64,000 nt of DNA from Hermatobates lingyangjiaoensis (taxonomy: Eukaryota; Arthropoda; Insecta; Hemiptera; Hermatobatidae), in NCBI GenBank assembly GCA_026182355.1, contig JAPFBL010000008.1, positions 1,799,501 through 1,863,500 on the forward strand, read 5' to 3'. A program made the position numbers and the translations under genes. Numbering within the stretch: the stretch's first letter is position 1; every line of letters starts with the position of its first letter. Positions 12,601 to 23,608 of this stretch are shown here, in pieces. Under the pieces are notes generated by a model, which saw only the letters and a program-made list of their open reading frames with translations, made no database searches and was not told the origin of the DNA.

Positions 12601-15600
12601 CAAGTTTGCAGATTGAAAATAGTTCACAATTGTTTCAAAGCTTAACTAGCTTAATGTAAACAAATCACATATGTAGAGAAATGTTAGGATTATATTATTT
12701 TAATTTGCATGTTTCTATGGTCATATATTCTATTATAAAAGTCTAAAGTTCATGACGAACTTTATTTAAAAGCTTTAAAATAAAATTTTAATATTCTATG
12801 GTTAGCTATGTGTAAAAATTTGCTGTATTATTAAAATAAAAACTATCTATCATTGCTAAATAATCATTGCTAAAAAAATACATACACGTAGAGTGAATAA
12901 TTCAATATAATCGGTTAAATGTTTGGACCAGTATCGAATTTACAATCGTTCATATTCTATTTTATTTTCAAATGTTTAAAAAAAATTAAATTTTTCTGAC
13001 AACGACGAATTCTGACTTTTCATTAATGTTATTATTAGTTATGTACTAATCATAAAACTTCAACTCTCTCGATTTAGATTTGGAAAAATTTCCAGAGTTA
13101 ATGGGTAAAAAATTGGAATCAAAATTCATATACATTATTATTCCAGGTTCATCTATCATATAATTTATTTTATATAATCATTCCATGTTTGGTATCTCAA
13201 TGAATCAGTAATAAAAAATCCTAAACGATACAATCAATGATTAGAGTGGAACCTATGTCTCTGTCGCTGAGAAAAATATCCTAAATGATGAAACCTGTTT
13301 TGATATTAGAACGTGTACCCAGCCTTTCGGCCATATCACGTATAATAGCAACTCAGATTGATGCCTTTTAACGTGAAAGCTCTTTCGCCGCATCTCGGGA
13401 GCACCAAGCTCTAGCCGAAGATAGGGCTATCATAGCCTCCGAGATATAAATGATGAAACCAAAGACACAGTATAAAAAGCATGTCTCTATGGAAGAAAGA
13501 ATAACATTAATGGCTAAGCCAGAGATAGGACGAATAACACATGCCTCTGTAGTCAAGAAAAATAACCTTAGTGGCCATGACATGAAGAAAATAACTGAAG
13601 ATTAAGAGGCTAGAAACTACAACCCTGTAACCTATGGTAGCTGTAGCTTACGTATCGACACAGTCGCCGAGGTGTTAAGCCACTTGTTTTAGTTAACATT
13701 TGCCTGAGGAAAGGGAATGGACCGGTGTGACCGGTTTTACAAAACTATTCAAATTACCTTTGTTTCTACGGGAATTTAAATAGTATTTGTTTAACATAAC
13801 AGAAGATAAAAAAGCCTCTATGTCTGCGGTCTACAAAAATTATTAAATAATATTGATTTGTCAAAAGCATTTAGTAAGTTGGTAATTGCACACAACCAAG
13901 ATGAATTAAAATTAACAGATGAAACCAATGTAAAAACCAATAGGTAAAAAAAGTGCAAAATATACGAAATTGCCACATTGGACAGCAATACCTTGTATCT
14001 CTGGACACTACTACAAGGGGAAAAACAAAAAACTGATAATATTGAAAATTACTCTTGCTTATGGGAGAAAAATTTATATCACAAATCATACTCAAAAAGC
14101 TTAAATCAAAAATTGTTTCAGCTATATTCATTGAGTAAGGGAATATCAAACCTACGTTTAATTCTATTGAAAGGCTATTGAAATTCTGTTCAAAACTAAA
14201 TAGAAATAATAATAAATCATAATAATAATAAGTTTAATCAGTCATGTATGAAAACCTAACCCACTGATATACTAACACAAGTAACCAAGTAATAAATTTC
14301 ATTATGCACTAAAGAACTCAATACTCTCTATTTAAATTCGTTATATCACTTCTACAATCTATTGGGGTTCAATCTTTCTTCAACAAATAATTTTTGCATT
14401 AATCGCTAATTTGCTCACGGCTTGATGGTGAGTGTAGTTCAGTCTTGAAGTATGGTTTGCTTTATGTTCTCTTACTTCGTTTGTGCATTAGATAAAATAT
14501 ATACAACACAACATATAATAAATAGTAAATTTTGAATACATATATACAAAAATAATTCCAAATAAACAAATGATGGAAACTAATGAAACAAGAAGCCACA
14601 AAGAAAAATCAAAAACAAGACAAACTTGTTTATTTTTCTTCTTTTATGTTGCGATATTGGCATGTTTATGAGGAAATGAAATGCTCTTATATGAGGTGAT
14701 ATGGTTCTCGTGAAATAATCATTTGCCAATATTATATTTTCATATTTTTTTATTACATTTCCAAGAATATATCAGGAATATTACATTAAATTTATTGTTT
14801 CTTTTTATCATTTATGAATGATTACTGCAATAAAATGAAAGTTTCGATAGAATTCTTCACATACATGGTCTCTAGAGACATTACATACCTAGTTAATCAT
14901 CATTATGTAGATGATTACACACTAATGTGTTGCCTATATACTTTCTAAGGTCACTCTTAAGTGATACAACTAACTTGTGAATTGATTTGATTCATTTTTT
15001 TAGTTTAATAAAGGAATAGACACAGATTTGTGTACTGCGAATCACCTGAGCATTGATTGTTTACATAAATCTGATTGATATGAACACATCGTTACACACT
15101 AAATATTCGCCACCTCACTAACTACTGGTAAGTGACGCACTAATAATTCACAACGACCCTACCTTCTGATGGCTACGTACTAATATTCACGACATCCCAA
15201 AATACTGTTGGAAAAACACTATTGAACTAAAACATACTTAGGACTTCGGGTCAACTAATTTAACATGACAAACACTAATGAATCACGACATTCATTTCTA
15301 AAAATTTTCTTCTTTCCTTTTCATTTTTTTTATAAGTTTTACAGCTTTGGGTCTATACTACACAGCGTCCTATAGTATTGCGTCAGAGTAGACTGACAAA
15401 TCCTCAAAACCTATCTTATATAAGTGAGTTTTAAAGGTCATGCCAGTGCAGAAACAGAATATCTTGTCACTCTATGGCCTTATTCATTTCCAAAGGCTGT
15501 CAGTGTAAAATACAACAAACTGTAGTAAACTTATGTCAAAGCTGTGTTACTTTTGACTTAATTACTGGTCACTCTAAGATTTTAAGAAAAATACTAACAT
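9700..15600. other. Long non-coding stretch, no gene seen
   Basis: Mostly AT-rich. Blocks of more even composition occur near 9700-9960, 11440-11830 and 13320-13740, and could be exons or conserved regulatory DNA, but I could not fit splice sites plus a recognisable protein to them. Open frames at 11175-11378, 13368-13583 and 13871-14149 show no recognisable domain. Confidence 0.4.
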
Positions 15601-15615
15601 CAAGCGCTTAATTTG

Positions 15616-15790
15616 AGGACGAGGGTAGCTCAATGCCTTGCTTGCTCGCCTCTGGAATGATAGATCCGGGCTCAATACTCAGTCTGTCCATCAATTTATT
15701 CACATCTGGGAAAAATTGAACAACTCATCTTTGCGAGACTGTACAATGCCAGGTACTTGTTAAAGATCCCTCCTCCGAGTTTATTTGCCT
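15616..15790 (+). mobile_element. tRNA-derived SINE, truncated
   Basis: It has the tRNA-like head (GGGTAGCTCAATG, then CTCGCCTCTGGAATG and a degenerate B box). It then jumps from TTATTCACATCTGGG towards GACTGTACAATGCCAGG and GTTAAAGATCCC. The central GGACGTTAAG block and the CCTAACC tail are missing. Confidence 0.65.
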
Positions 15791-16279
15791 ATAAACAGCT
15801 TCAATGCCATCAAAAAAAAATTCCTGCTACAAAAACGATTTTTTTTCGTTCATAAAAAATATTGAAATCATTGCAAGTTATTCTGTAAATAATAACTTGC
15901 AATTTTACTTCACAAAAAACTTGTTTAGAAACTGAAGTCAACCTTTAATGAAAAGTGAATGAGTGCTTTAATTTCAGATTTTAAAATTATAATATGTACA
16001 TATCAAGCATAAACAAATAATAAAACTAAATTTACAATAATGTCTTTTTTTAACGTATCTCTATCATTACAAGTTGGATCTACTTCCTGTTAAATAGTTC
16101 CACTGTTCAGAGATTGAGAATTTAGATTTTTTGCTGTAGGCAAGCCATTAGAATATTTAAACAAGAGCTAATTAGGTACTTTATCTGGGTGAATATAATA
16201 TGCAAATATAATGACTTTTCCTTGGTCATTTTGCAGCGGTGAATATTTAGTGTTTGTTGGTTTCGGTCAATTTATTGAG

Positions 16280-16510
16280 TTATAAGTGTAGGACAACAGC
16301 AATGCATTTCAAAATAGTCGCAAGTCGCTTAACAAAGGCAGTGGATAATTTGAAATCAATAATAAATGTCTGGCTGAGAGGAAGAAGGAGCGTGACAATT
16401 AATGGTGGAGTAGGGTGACTGTGTCCGGCTAATGGAACATCAACCGAGCTATTGATCCAAAGCCTTCGACGTCCCATCGAGGACCCACAGGTCTTCAGTG
16501 CCCACTCGCT
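16280..16510. other. AT-poor island, candidate conserved element
   Basis: About 230 bases of even base composition stand out from AT-rich surroundings, without repeat similarity inside the window. A 65-codon minus-strand frame covers most of it but shows no domain. It lies about 2.8 kb from the Ig exon, so an intronic regulatory element is possible. This is inferred from composition alone. Confidence 0.2.
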
Positions 16511-16902
16511 ACCTCACACATATACATTTCCTTCAATTATTTCGTTATTTTACATCTTGATACATTTCCTAAATACACTTTTAAATACTCTTATATTGGT
16601 TTTCCATCTCTCAGCTATAATATAAAAAGTTCAATAAAAGATTTATTTTGATGATCCATAAACAAAAAAATGTTGTTTCTGATGTATGTTTCAGTCAACA
16701 CCATCTACAGGAAGTAATATATTATTAATAATATCATAAACTACTTTGTAATTAAAATCTACTAACCTGAAGAAATTGTTTTTGGAAACTCAATAATAAA
16801 AAAAAACGAAGCTAACATATGTGTTTTTAATATATGTACTCAGAAATTACTGCTACCAACTATTACAAACACACACACATATATATATTCATACATTTCT
16901 AC

Positions 16903-16923
16903 CCGATGACGAAGCAGTCGAAC
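16903..16923 (+). ncRNA. Hammerhead-like cassette upstream of Penelope relic
   Basis: CCGATGA stands in place of CTGATGA. It is followed by C, a GA/TC mini-stem and GAAC. It is degenerate, but its downstream text (TTTCTGTGATCTATT) resembles that after the cassette at 857. It lies roughly 0.25 kb before the reverse-transcriptase relic in the same orientation, the position expected for the terminal repeat of a Penelope-like element. Confidence 0.4.
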
Positions 16924-17036
16924 TGTTGTAGTGTTTCTGTGATCTATTCCGCCCTATCTTCTGTCTACTTCCTAAATTTCATAGAACTTTCCACATGCCT
17001 GACTCCCTTCCCCAGCTAGACCCATAGTCCCCAGTT

Positions 17037-17444
17037 ATGGCTGTTCGACTGAGAGATTATCTGTTTTTATTAACTACTTTTTACAGCCATAAGTTTTCAG
17101 TCAATCGCCGTTTAGTAAAAGTACCTTTAATTTCCTTGAAACCCTTAACATTTGTTCTACCCCCACAAAACTTGTCCACCCCCTTCTCATGGTTACCGTG
17201 GATGTCTCATGCCTTTACACTTTCATCGACCATACTCAGGTTCTTGGATTCACTCCGATACTTCTTAGATCGGAGGACACCATCTCTTACTCCATCCACC
17301 AATTCTACTGTTCAGTTGGCTAATTTTGTCTTTCGTCATGCCCTTTGTTTTTATGGTACTTATAACCTCCAGATCAGAGGCACTAATGAGGGCACAATAA
17401 TGTATATTAAAAATAGAGTAACAGAAAAACATACACATACATAA
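17037..17444 (+). pseudogene. Penelope-like reverse transcriptase fragment, frameshifted
   Basis: From 17183 one frame reads LLMVTVDVSCLYTFIDHTQ, which matches RT motif A of Penelope-like elements (V-T-x-D-V-S-x-L-Y-T-x-I). From 17247 a different frame reads LRYFLDRR, later LANFVFRHALCFYG and LQIRGT, which matches the next conserved stretch (Y-F-L-D-x-R, L-x-x-F-V-L, Y-L-Q-I-x-G-T-A-M-G-T). The two frames imply a frameshift near 17240. The expected A-M-G-T reads N-E-G-T, and similarity stops near 17400, before the catalytic Y-A-D-D motif. No GIY-YIG nuclease region follows. The copy is a broken internal fragment and cannot be active. The motif order makes the family assignment fairly secure. 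Confidence 0.8.
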
Positions 17445-17500
17445 CCCACTTAAATACTTTAACTTGTAGAAAACTAAGTCTAATAGGACTTTGAATAAAT
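17400..17500 (+). repeat. Retroelement-flank repeat, copy 1
   Basis: The segment with CATACACATACATAACCC and AACTTGTAGAAAACTAAGT aligns with 18790-18905 (CTCACATACATACTTGAA, CATGTAGAAAACTAGGTT), same orientation. It abuts the Penelope fragment and probably belongs to the same or a nested element. Confidence 0.45.
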
Positions 17501-18030
17501 ATATATAATTATTCAATTTGCATATATATATATACATATAATTTATAATTTGCATTTGAATATATACGAGTAATTTGCATAATTCTATATATTCGTCAAA
17601 CTTGTAAATCTTTAAAGGTAATTGTAAAACAACAACAATGTGAGTGAGATTTTTGCAGTCAGAGGGGATTTGTCGTAAAATCTGTAACCTACGTAAAATC
17701 TCACTCTCCGAGCCTCCGAAGAAGCCCATATTTGGTTGCTCAATGCGCGTAGTGCACCTGGCCTTAATCTAAAGAGAAAATGCTTCATTTTATTAGTTTC
17801 TTGTCAGTGCATCTAGATTTATGCTTTTATTTTAAATCTTATCCTCTATTTTTTATTAAAGCTTAGTCCATAAATTTTAATTTTTATTTATGTATCATTT
17901 CTTCTGTTCATCCCTCAGTTTTTATTATTTTATTTGTTTTTGTGTTTATTATTTTTCATATTCCTATTTTAATTTAATCTGAAATTGATTCTTGTCTACC
18001 TTATTCTCTGTGACCGGGCGCGTATGTGGC
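17501..18030. other. Non-coding stretch with short (AT)n
   Basis: Short AT runs near 17520, a block at 17640-17760 of more even composition, then AT-rich DNA. The 154-codon minus-strand frame here crosses AT repeats and is not convincing. Confidence 0.4.
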
Positions 18031-18038
18031 AACATTGT

Positions 18039-18195
18039 TGGTCTCCAACCGTCACTGTACCAGTGCGCTTGGTTTCCCTTTCTTATCTCTCCTGAAGACG
18101 ATTCAACCGAAAATTAGAGACTGTAAGTGTGTGTTTTTAATTTCTCTACGTTTCTTTATGTACATTGAACTGTATTTGTCCATTTCGGATCGTAT
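18039..18195 (+). mobile_element. Solo Penelope-like terminal segment
   Basis: It matches the arms of the palindrome at 61855-62138 through GTCTCCAACCGTC, GTGCGCTTGG, CTCTCCTGAAGACG and GAAAATTAGAGAC, then GTAAGTGTG. The hammerhead-like core at 18092-18112 is CTGAAGA ... GAA, palindrome AATT, A, then GAGA, which pairs with TCTC before the core. Stem II is damaged (GATTCAACC instead of GGTTCAACC). An (AT)n run starts at its far side. Confidence 0.55.
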
Positions 18196-18208
18196 TTTCA
18201 TCAAAAAA

Positions 18209-18209
<1 letters not shown>

Positions 18210-18245
<36 letters not shown>
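18210..18245. repeat. (AT)n microsatellite
   Basis: Pure AT run directly bordering the palindrome. A second AT run lies just past its other end at about 18717-18738. Confidence 0.9.
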
Positions 18246-18248
<3 letters not shown>

Positions 18249-18686
18249 ATAATCGAACCACAATAAGAAAATGGGAAAACAAGACTAAGATCTTTCAACC
18301 GTAACAAGCGGTCTTCGTCAGAATCAAAACCCAACTGAAACACTAGATGCAGAGAACATCTGGTGAGGGGTTGAGAAGAGTGGGAGGGAAGAGTGGTATT
18401 TTAAAAGGGTGAAAGTGCAGGAAAGGACGAATGTCCAGAAAGGGATGTTTGGGGAAACTTACTGTAGCCTTTGTTTCCCCAAACATCCCTTTCTGGACAT
18501 TCGTCCTTTCCTGCACTTTCACCCTTTTAAAATACCACTCTTCCCTCCCACTCTTCTCAACCCCTCACCAGATGTTCTCTGCATCTAGTGTTTCAGTTGG
18601 GTTTTTGACTCTGACGAAGACCGCTTGTTACGGTTGAAAGATCTTAGTCTTGTTTTCCCATTTTCTTATTGTGGTTTGATCATTGA
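18246..18686. mobile_element. 441-bp near-perfect palindrome of retroelement ends
   Basis: Two arms of about 213 bp are inverted around a 14-base loop at 18459-18472; only scattered mismatches and a one-base indel are visible. Each arm carries the cassette CTGACGA, GACCG/CGGTT hairpin, GAA, AGATCT, T, AGTC, with GACT just before the core. Plus-strand cassette 18611-18639, minus-strand cassette 18293-18321. The outer right side has the terminal hairpin ATTTCACGTGTTTAGG-type found in sister copies, then (AT)n. The head-to-head layout suits the inverted end duplications known from Penelope-like elements, or a foldback MITE. Transcripts would form a long hairpin. Confidence 0.75.
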
Positions 18687-18759
18687 TAGTCATTTCACGT
18701 GTTTAGGTGAAATCTTTATATATATATATATATATATAGTATATCAACCGTGAAGTAGA

Positions 18760-18905
18760 TACAGAATAAAAGTTTAACTCACTGAGTCCTAATAAACGTT
18801 TATTATATACATTTATTAAACGAAAATAACACAACAATAGAGAAATACTTAACTCACATACATACTTGAACATGTAGAAAACTAGGTTTAATAACATTTT
18901 ACAAC
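18760..18905 (+). repeat. Retroelement-flank repeat, copy 2
   Basis: Partner of 17400-17500. Its start (AAAAGTTTAACTCACTGAGTCC) also resembles the minus strand of 23600-23650, tying it to the inverted repeat there. Confidence 0.4.
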
Positions 18906-19285
18906 AATAATAATTACAGAGAAACTGGAACATAACAAATCACTTGATCTGCTAAATATTTTAACTACACATATTGATGGCGAATTGTTGTTGGAATTAT
19001 TGATCAAAGTTTGTATTTGTTGCACTTGTGCGTTTCGTGCAATTTTAAGTTGCTTGTACGTAATGTAAAGGCCATACTCAGAGAGAACCAAAATAGACAA
19101 ACACTTCAGTTTGTAAGGATTTTGACACAACGCCGTTATCAAGAGGAACAGACATCTCAGATAGAGAATTAAAATTAAACTGGAAATCTAACAAAATACT
19201 ATCTTTGCATATGTAATATTACTATTTGGTGAATATTAGCAAAGGTGGTTATATTTTCATGATGATTATATAAGAGGAGGTTTAC

Positions 19286-19399
19286 CTAGATTGGTGATTT
19301 CACATGGCAGGACGACTGTGTCATCAGTGATGGCTTTGACCACTTTCCCCTTGGTGGCAAACATGGGTTCTTCTCTCCTGTTCACGGCCTGGGCGCAAC
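19286..19399 (-). CDS. Internal exon of an Ig-superfamily cell-adhesion gene
   Basis: The 114-nt exon encodes CAQAVNRREEPMFATKG, then a stretch ending DDTVVLPCEITNL. VVLPCE is the B-strand motif of an Ig domain with the first disulfide cysteine; the text before it is an A-strand. The acceptor is a T-run ending TTTTTTTAG, with a branch-point-like CTGAC about 15 bases upstream. The donor is G followed by GTAAAC. Both borders are phase 1, as is common for Ig-domain exons. Wording such as LPCE-x-x-NLG is typical of klingon/lachesin/opcml-like neural proteins in arthropods. The exon stops in the B-C loop, so the W and D-x-G-x-Y-x-C part must lie in a later exon at lower coordinates; I did not find it. 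Start is chosen by acceptor, not ATG. Family is inferred, exon structure is seen. Confidence 0.75.
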
Positions 19400-20401
19400 C
19401 TAAAAAAACAAGTCAGTTACTCTTAGACCTTCGAAAACAAAAAGCACTCCATGTTCACTCCTTCATGAAATGTGGAAAGAAAAACACCAGTAGAGGCAAG
19501 CTAAATAGTAAGTATGCACGTCAATTACACCATAATATTTAAATATATATATGTTTTATTAAAAAGGATGCCCATTTTCATTTTTGTTCTCTTTCTGTTT
19601 AATTTCTTCAGTTTTCTAAACTTCATTTTCAACACTTCTGTTAAAATGTACATCAATTCTCCAAATGATTTATTACTGAAATCCATAACATTAATCCAAG
19701 CTATAATAATAAACTATAAATCTAACATAAACTACGCAATAAATTGTCCGATGTATTCAGTCATCATTGATCATGTTCAGCGATACAAGATTATAACTAA
19801 TTAAGAATTAACTAAGGAAAAACAATAAACAATAATTATTATAAATAGTCTAGATACTAATGAATACATTGCTATGCTAATGAATTAACAACATTGAGGC
19901 GACTAGGAAATTACACAATCGTGGAGGTTCCAAAATCTCATCTTTTCAACGGTGTTCGGGGGTAAATTCCAAATCAGTTGCCCAAGGGACATTTAATAAG
20001 ATAGAACACAGATTATTGACGACAACACTATGTTTAAAAGCTAAAACTACACTTAATAAGCAAGCTTTCGATCCCATACATCATCTTCACGTAAACCATA
20101 AATAGAATATAGACTGACAAAATTTACAAAGAATTAATAAAATTAAGATGGATTGAATGGACAGTAATAAAAGTTACAAAAGAATATGCTGTTAGGATAA
20201 GACGTGATATGAAGGTCCGATGCCACCGCACTCTACCGTTGACACTTGGAACTAGCTGGATTATTTGTTTCATAAAAGATACCATAAATAAATCGTAGAA
20301 ATACAGGAAATGGTACAAAAAGAATTTGTGATAATAATAAGAGACTGAGTAAAAATAGTACTATTACTATTGATATTAATAATGGAAATATAAATGTCAT
20401 A
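19400..20401. other. Presumed intron sequence
   Basis: It lies upstream of the Ig exon on the gene's strand. No further exon recognised. Two short frames at 19291-19542 and 19514-19804 run antisense to, or beyond, the exon and are chance. Confidence 0.4.
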
Positions 20402-20664
20402 TATGAGCCGTTTATTTTGAAAGTGGCCTAATTCCATTTTCCAAAAAAATTTAGCTAGCTATTTAAATAATTACATTTTTACGTTATCTTTACCTTTTGC
20501 AGCAAATTGTACAAAATTTATTTAAAATTACTAAGAATTTTTATAACAAAAATTAGTTGTTAAATAAAATGATAATATTTTTAAATTTTGTAAAACGCAA
20601 ACCCTTAAATATCTCGATTTTAACATAAATGGAATTAGGCCACTTTCCAAATAAGCGGCTCATA
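20402..20664. mobile_element. 263-bp MITE with about 38-bp terminal inverted repeats
   Basis: The left end TATGAGCCGTTTATTTTG and following AAAGTGGCCTAATTCCAT mirror the right end, which reads TATGAGCCGCTTATTTGG on the opposite strand, with AAAGTGGCCTAATTCCAT shared exactly. The interior is AT-rich and non-coding. The size and paired ends define a miniature inverted-repeat element; flanking TA-rich bases prevent a firm target-site call. The superfamily is not recognised. Confidence 0.75.
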
Positions 20665-21470
20665 TTATCATCTTAAAAATTTAATTAAAATGCATTTTAA
20701 ATCTGATATAGTTTGGTCAAACAGTTATCATGTATTCAGCACACTGCCTTACTATACTTTACCAACATGTCATATGAATATAAAGATAACGTATAATTAA
20801 GAAATAAGTACTAATATTTTGTACAGTACATTTGGCTAAATGAAATAATATATTTCATGTAATTGTCTTGTGATGTTGATGCATGATTTTATTATTGACT
20901 ATTTTAAAAGTTATTAAATTATTTGTATAACTAGAAGTCATTTAATTGAAATAAGTCAGTCATAAATGACAAAGGAAGGCTGTTATTACAAACCATTTTG
21001 GAGGCAGTTTGACTGATTTAGAGAGAATAGAAGGATCATAAGGCATTCATTATCGTATGGCTCATATTATCCAATAAAAGGGTGTTGGGTGGTATCCTGG
21101 CTCTCTTAATAACTGGTCTTTTCACCAACAATAAACAACCAAGTTATTGTTTTATCAAATAAATGTCGTACCTTCACTTGTATTGTCCAGATAAGGTTAC
21201 TTTTTTAAGCACATTAGAAGAAATATTACTCCCATATAGTTATTTGTTAGAATTGAATGTTCCTCAGAAAGTGATTTACTTATTGATATGGAAGTTTGTA
21301 AAACTTACGAGTATAATGAGAGAGTCGGAAATACTACATTACGCTGAACTGGAATCAGATTTCTGGTGGCACAGTACTGAAGGTTACAGCTTCCAGTTTT
21401 ATGTATGGCAATGGATTTCATGTTTTGGGAGGAAACCTTGTGAAAACTGTCTGTCAAGGAGAACAAAAGA
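20665..21470. other. Non-coding stretch
   Basis: AT-rich; a slightly AT-poorer block at 20985-21120. The 120-codon frame at 21163-21525 ends inside a SINE fragment and shows no domain. Confidence 0.4.
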
Positions 21471-21471
21471 T

Positions 21472-21525
21472 GTCGGCACCGAGCCGTGTACAATGACAAG
21501 TACTCGTTACAAATCCCATATTTAA
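21472..21525 (+). mobile_element. SINE fragment
   Basis: GTCGGCACCGAGCC, GTACAATGACAAG and TACTCGTTACAAATCCC match the central body of the SINE family. The head and tail are not recognisable. It is an old remnant. Confidence 0.5.
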
Positions 21526-21689
21526 GAAAATCAGTGGAGGCATAATTGTGACGTCATTGCTACTGATGGTAGAGTAGAAGGATGGTATTAATTCACCTTT
21601 ATTATTTTGGAGTCTTTCTGTATTAAATATTAACTAAATAGATCAGACGTGAGTATAATCAACAAATATTCTAAATAGCTGTGGTGGTT

Positions 21690-22140
21690 AGAAGAAAATA
21701 AAAGTGACTGGCAGAGAAGAGCCCACTTTATGGACAATGCTTGTTCTACGTCATCGTTTAGTAAGACAATATTCTAAACGCACTCAGCTTGATTCAGGAG
21801 CAATCAGAAGAGACGCAAGGTCTTTGCAGCAACTTGATCAGTCCTTGGAATGGAGATGTTTCCAGATTTGTCTTTTTTCTTTCTTTTTTTTTATCCCTCA
21901 AGTATTGACGTAAGTAAAAAGGGAAGGCTAAAGGGAAAGGGGGATCTCGTTTCATAGATATTGAAGGCGTATTCTTTGTCGCATTACCCCATTGCAAGGT
22001 AGCGACGAGCTTGGTCCTTCTAAATGTGCCTAATGAACTGGAGCATCTTTCTTCCATGCCTTCGTTAGCGAAACAACCATTGCAACACGCACCCCTTCTT
22101 ACAAAAAGGAACCTCGCCAATTCTCTCATGTAATCTCTTG
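21690..22140. other. AT-poor island, no gene recognised
   Basis: Frames of 69 codons (plus) and 111 codons (minus) overlap here, neither with a recognisable domain. Composition is more even than the surroundings. It could be an untranslated exon, old repeat or regulatory block. Confidence 0.2.
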
Positions 22141-23553
22141 GACCATTTTCAAATATCTTTTTTAAAAAAAAGACTAAAGAAAATAATTTCGACTTTTCAT
22201 AATAAAACTAAATTCTTTCCTAATTTCAAAATAATCTTTAAAGATATCTACATTTATGACTTGTCACTACCACTTATTTATTAAACTCTGTTGATAAATT
22301 ATTCCGGATATTTGCCAAATCATTTCGTCACTAAACACAACCACTTATCATACACTTGACCAACGTTTTGTGTGGTCAAAGAAATTTTGATATTTTCATA
22401 AGTGTATGTATTTTATAATAGAGTCGTGTGAAGATAATGAAAAATAAAATTCGCGATCATGAAATTTTAAAGCATTTAGTCATTGTTCGAGTGGGCCTCT
22501 TCAAATTTCAACGGATTAAGAAAACCATTTTTTTATTTTTTTTGTTATGTGGATGGTATTATTTGTTTGTTTGTGTGTATATGTTCATGTGTATTTTATA
22601 CAAAGTCTCTAGCAAAGTCCACATAAATAAAAGATGAAATCGTGAAAATTCCCACGGATAACTATAAAACTTAAAATGTAATAATTCCAATAGCCAGCTC
22701 TAGCTGAAACCATGAGAATTATCAAGTAAGTTGCTGCACTGGTCATTGAAGGCTTTAAGACAATACCCAGAAATCATCAGCTGATTAGAGGTCAAATCAA
22801 CATAAAGGAATTTAAAACTGGAGCGATATCGTGATGATCGATACAGTTGTAAGAAGTGCAAGATATGGTCGAATTGTAACTATAGTAAACTGGAAATCAA
22901 CTTTATCAGTCAATAAAGTAGTGTCTAGCTGAATAGTGAATGTTGTAAAAACAACATATTCTTGAATTAATAGAATAAATATAATTTATTTTCGCATAGA
23001 TCGATAAAAGAATCGTATCTCAAAAATGAAAACACACTGAATAATCAGATTGAATTCTTTAATTTAAAAAACAATTATTGAAGACATCAGAAACAGCAAC
23101 AGTTCTCAATTCTAATACAAATCATATATTTTTTTCTGTAATAATAACTGAATTAATAAAAGAAGAAAAACAAAGGATTATTTTCAAAATATTTTCATTT
23201 CTTGTTTATTCAGATATATTTATTAAAATCGTTACTTTTTTTTAAATTGAAATCCACTTGGCTAATCTATTTATTGTATTCTTTTAAATAATTGTATAGC
23301 TTAATCAGTAAGTTAAAAGACTATAAACGCTGTTTTAATCAAAGCAAAGAAACGGTTTTACTAATTTATAACCTGAGTTGAACGTAAATCAACTGAGAAT
23401 TTTAACAACATTACTTATTACAAAATCTGGCGTGGTCTTTGCTTTAACTTTACTATAAGTAAGGATAATATTAATTTTCCTGACAAGCATTTGATTTTTT
23501 TGTTTTATTTTTAACTAGCTATATTTATACATTATAAAATAAAAGTTAATGAA

Positions 23554-23608
23554 GACTCGGTCAGTTCTTCAGGTTTAAATTAAATGAACCTGAAGAACTG
23601 ACCGAGTC
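23554..23608. repeat. 22-bp perfect inverted repeat
   Basis: GACTCGGTCAGTTCTTCAGG with two more bases is repeated in inverse after an 11-base spacer, forming a strong hairpin. The right flank (CACCGTCGATACTTTTATC) resembles the minus strand of the retroelement flank at 18745-18790, so this is probably two head-to-head retroelement ends cut short. Confidence 0.75.

Noticed and set aside
17265..17729. 154-codon minus-strand frame
   Set aside because: Runs antisense to the Penelope relic and through AT repeats; composition explains it.
21794..22129. 111-codon minus-strand frame
   Set aside because: No domain, no splice support, low-complexity lysine run; kept only as an AT-poor island.
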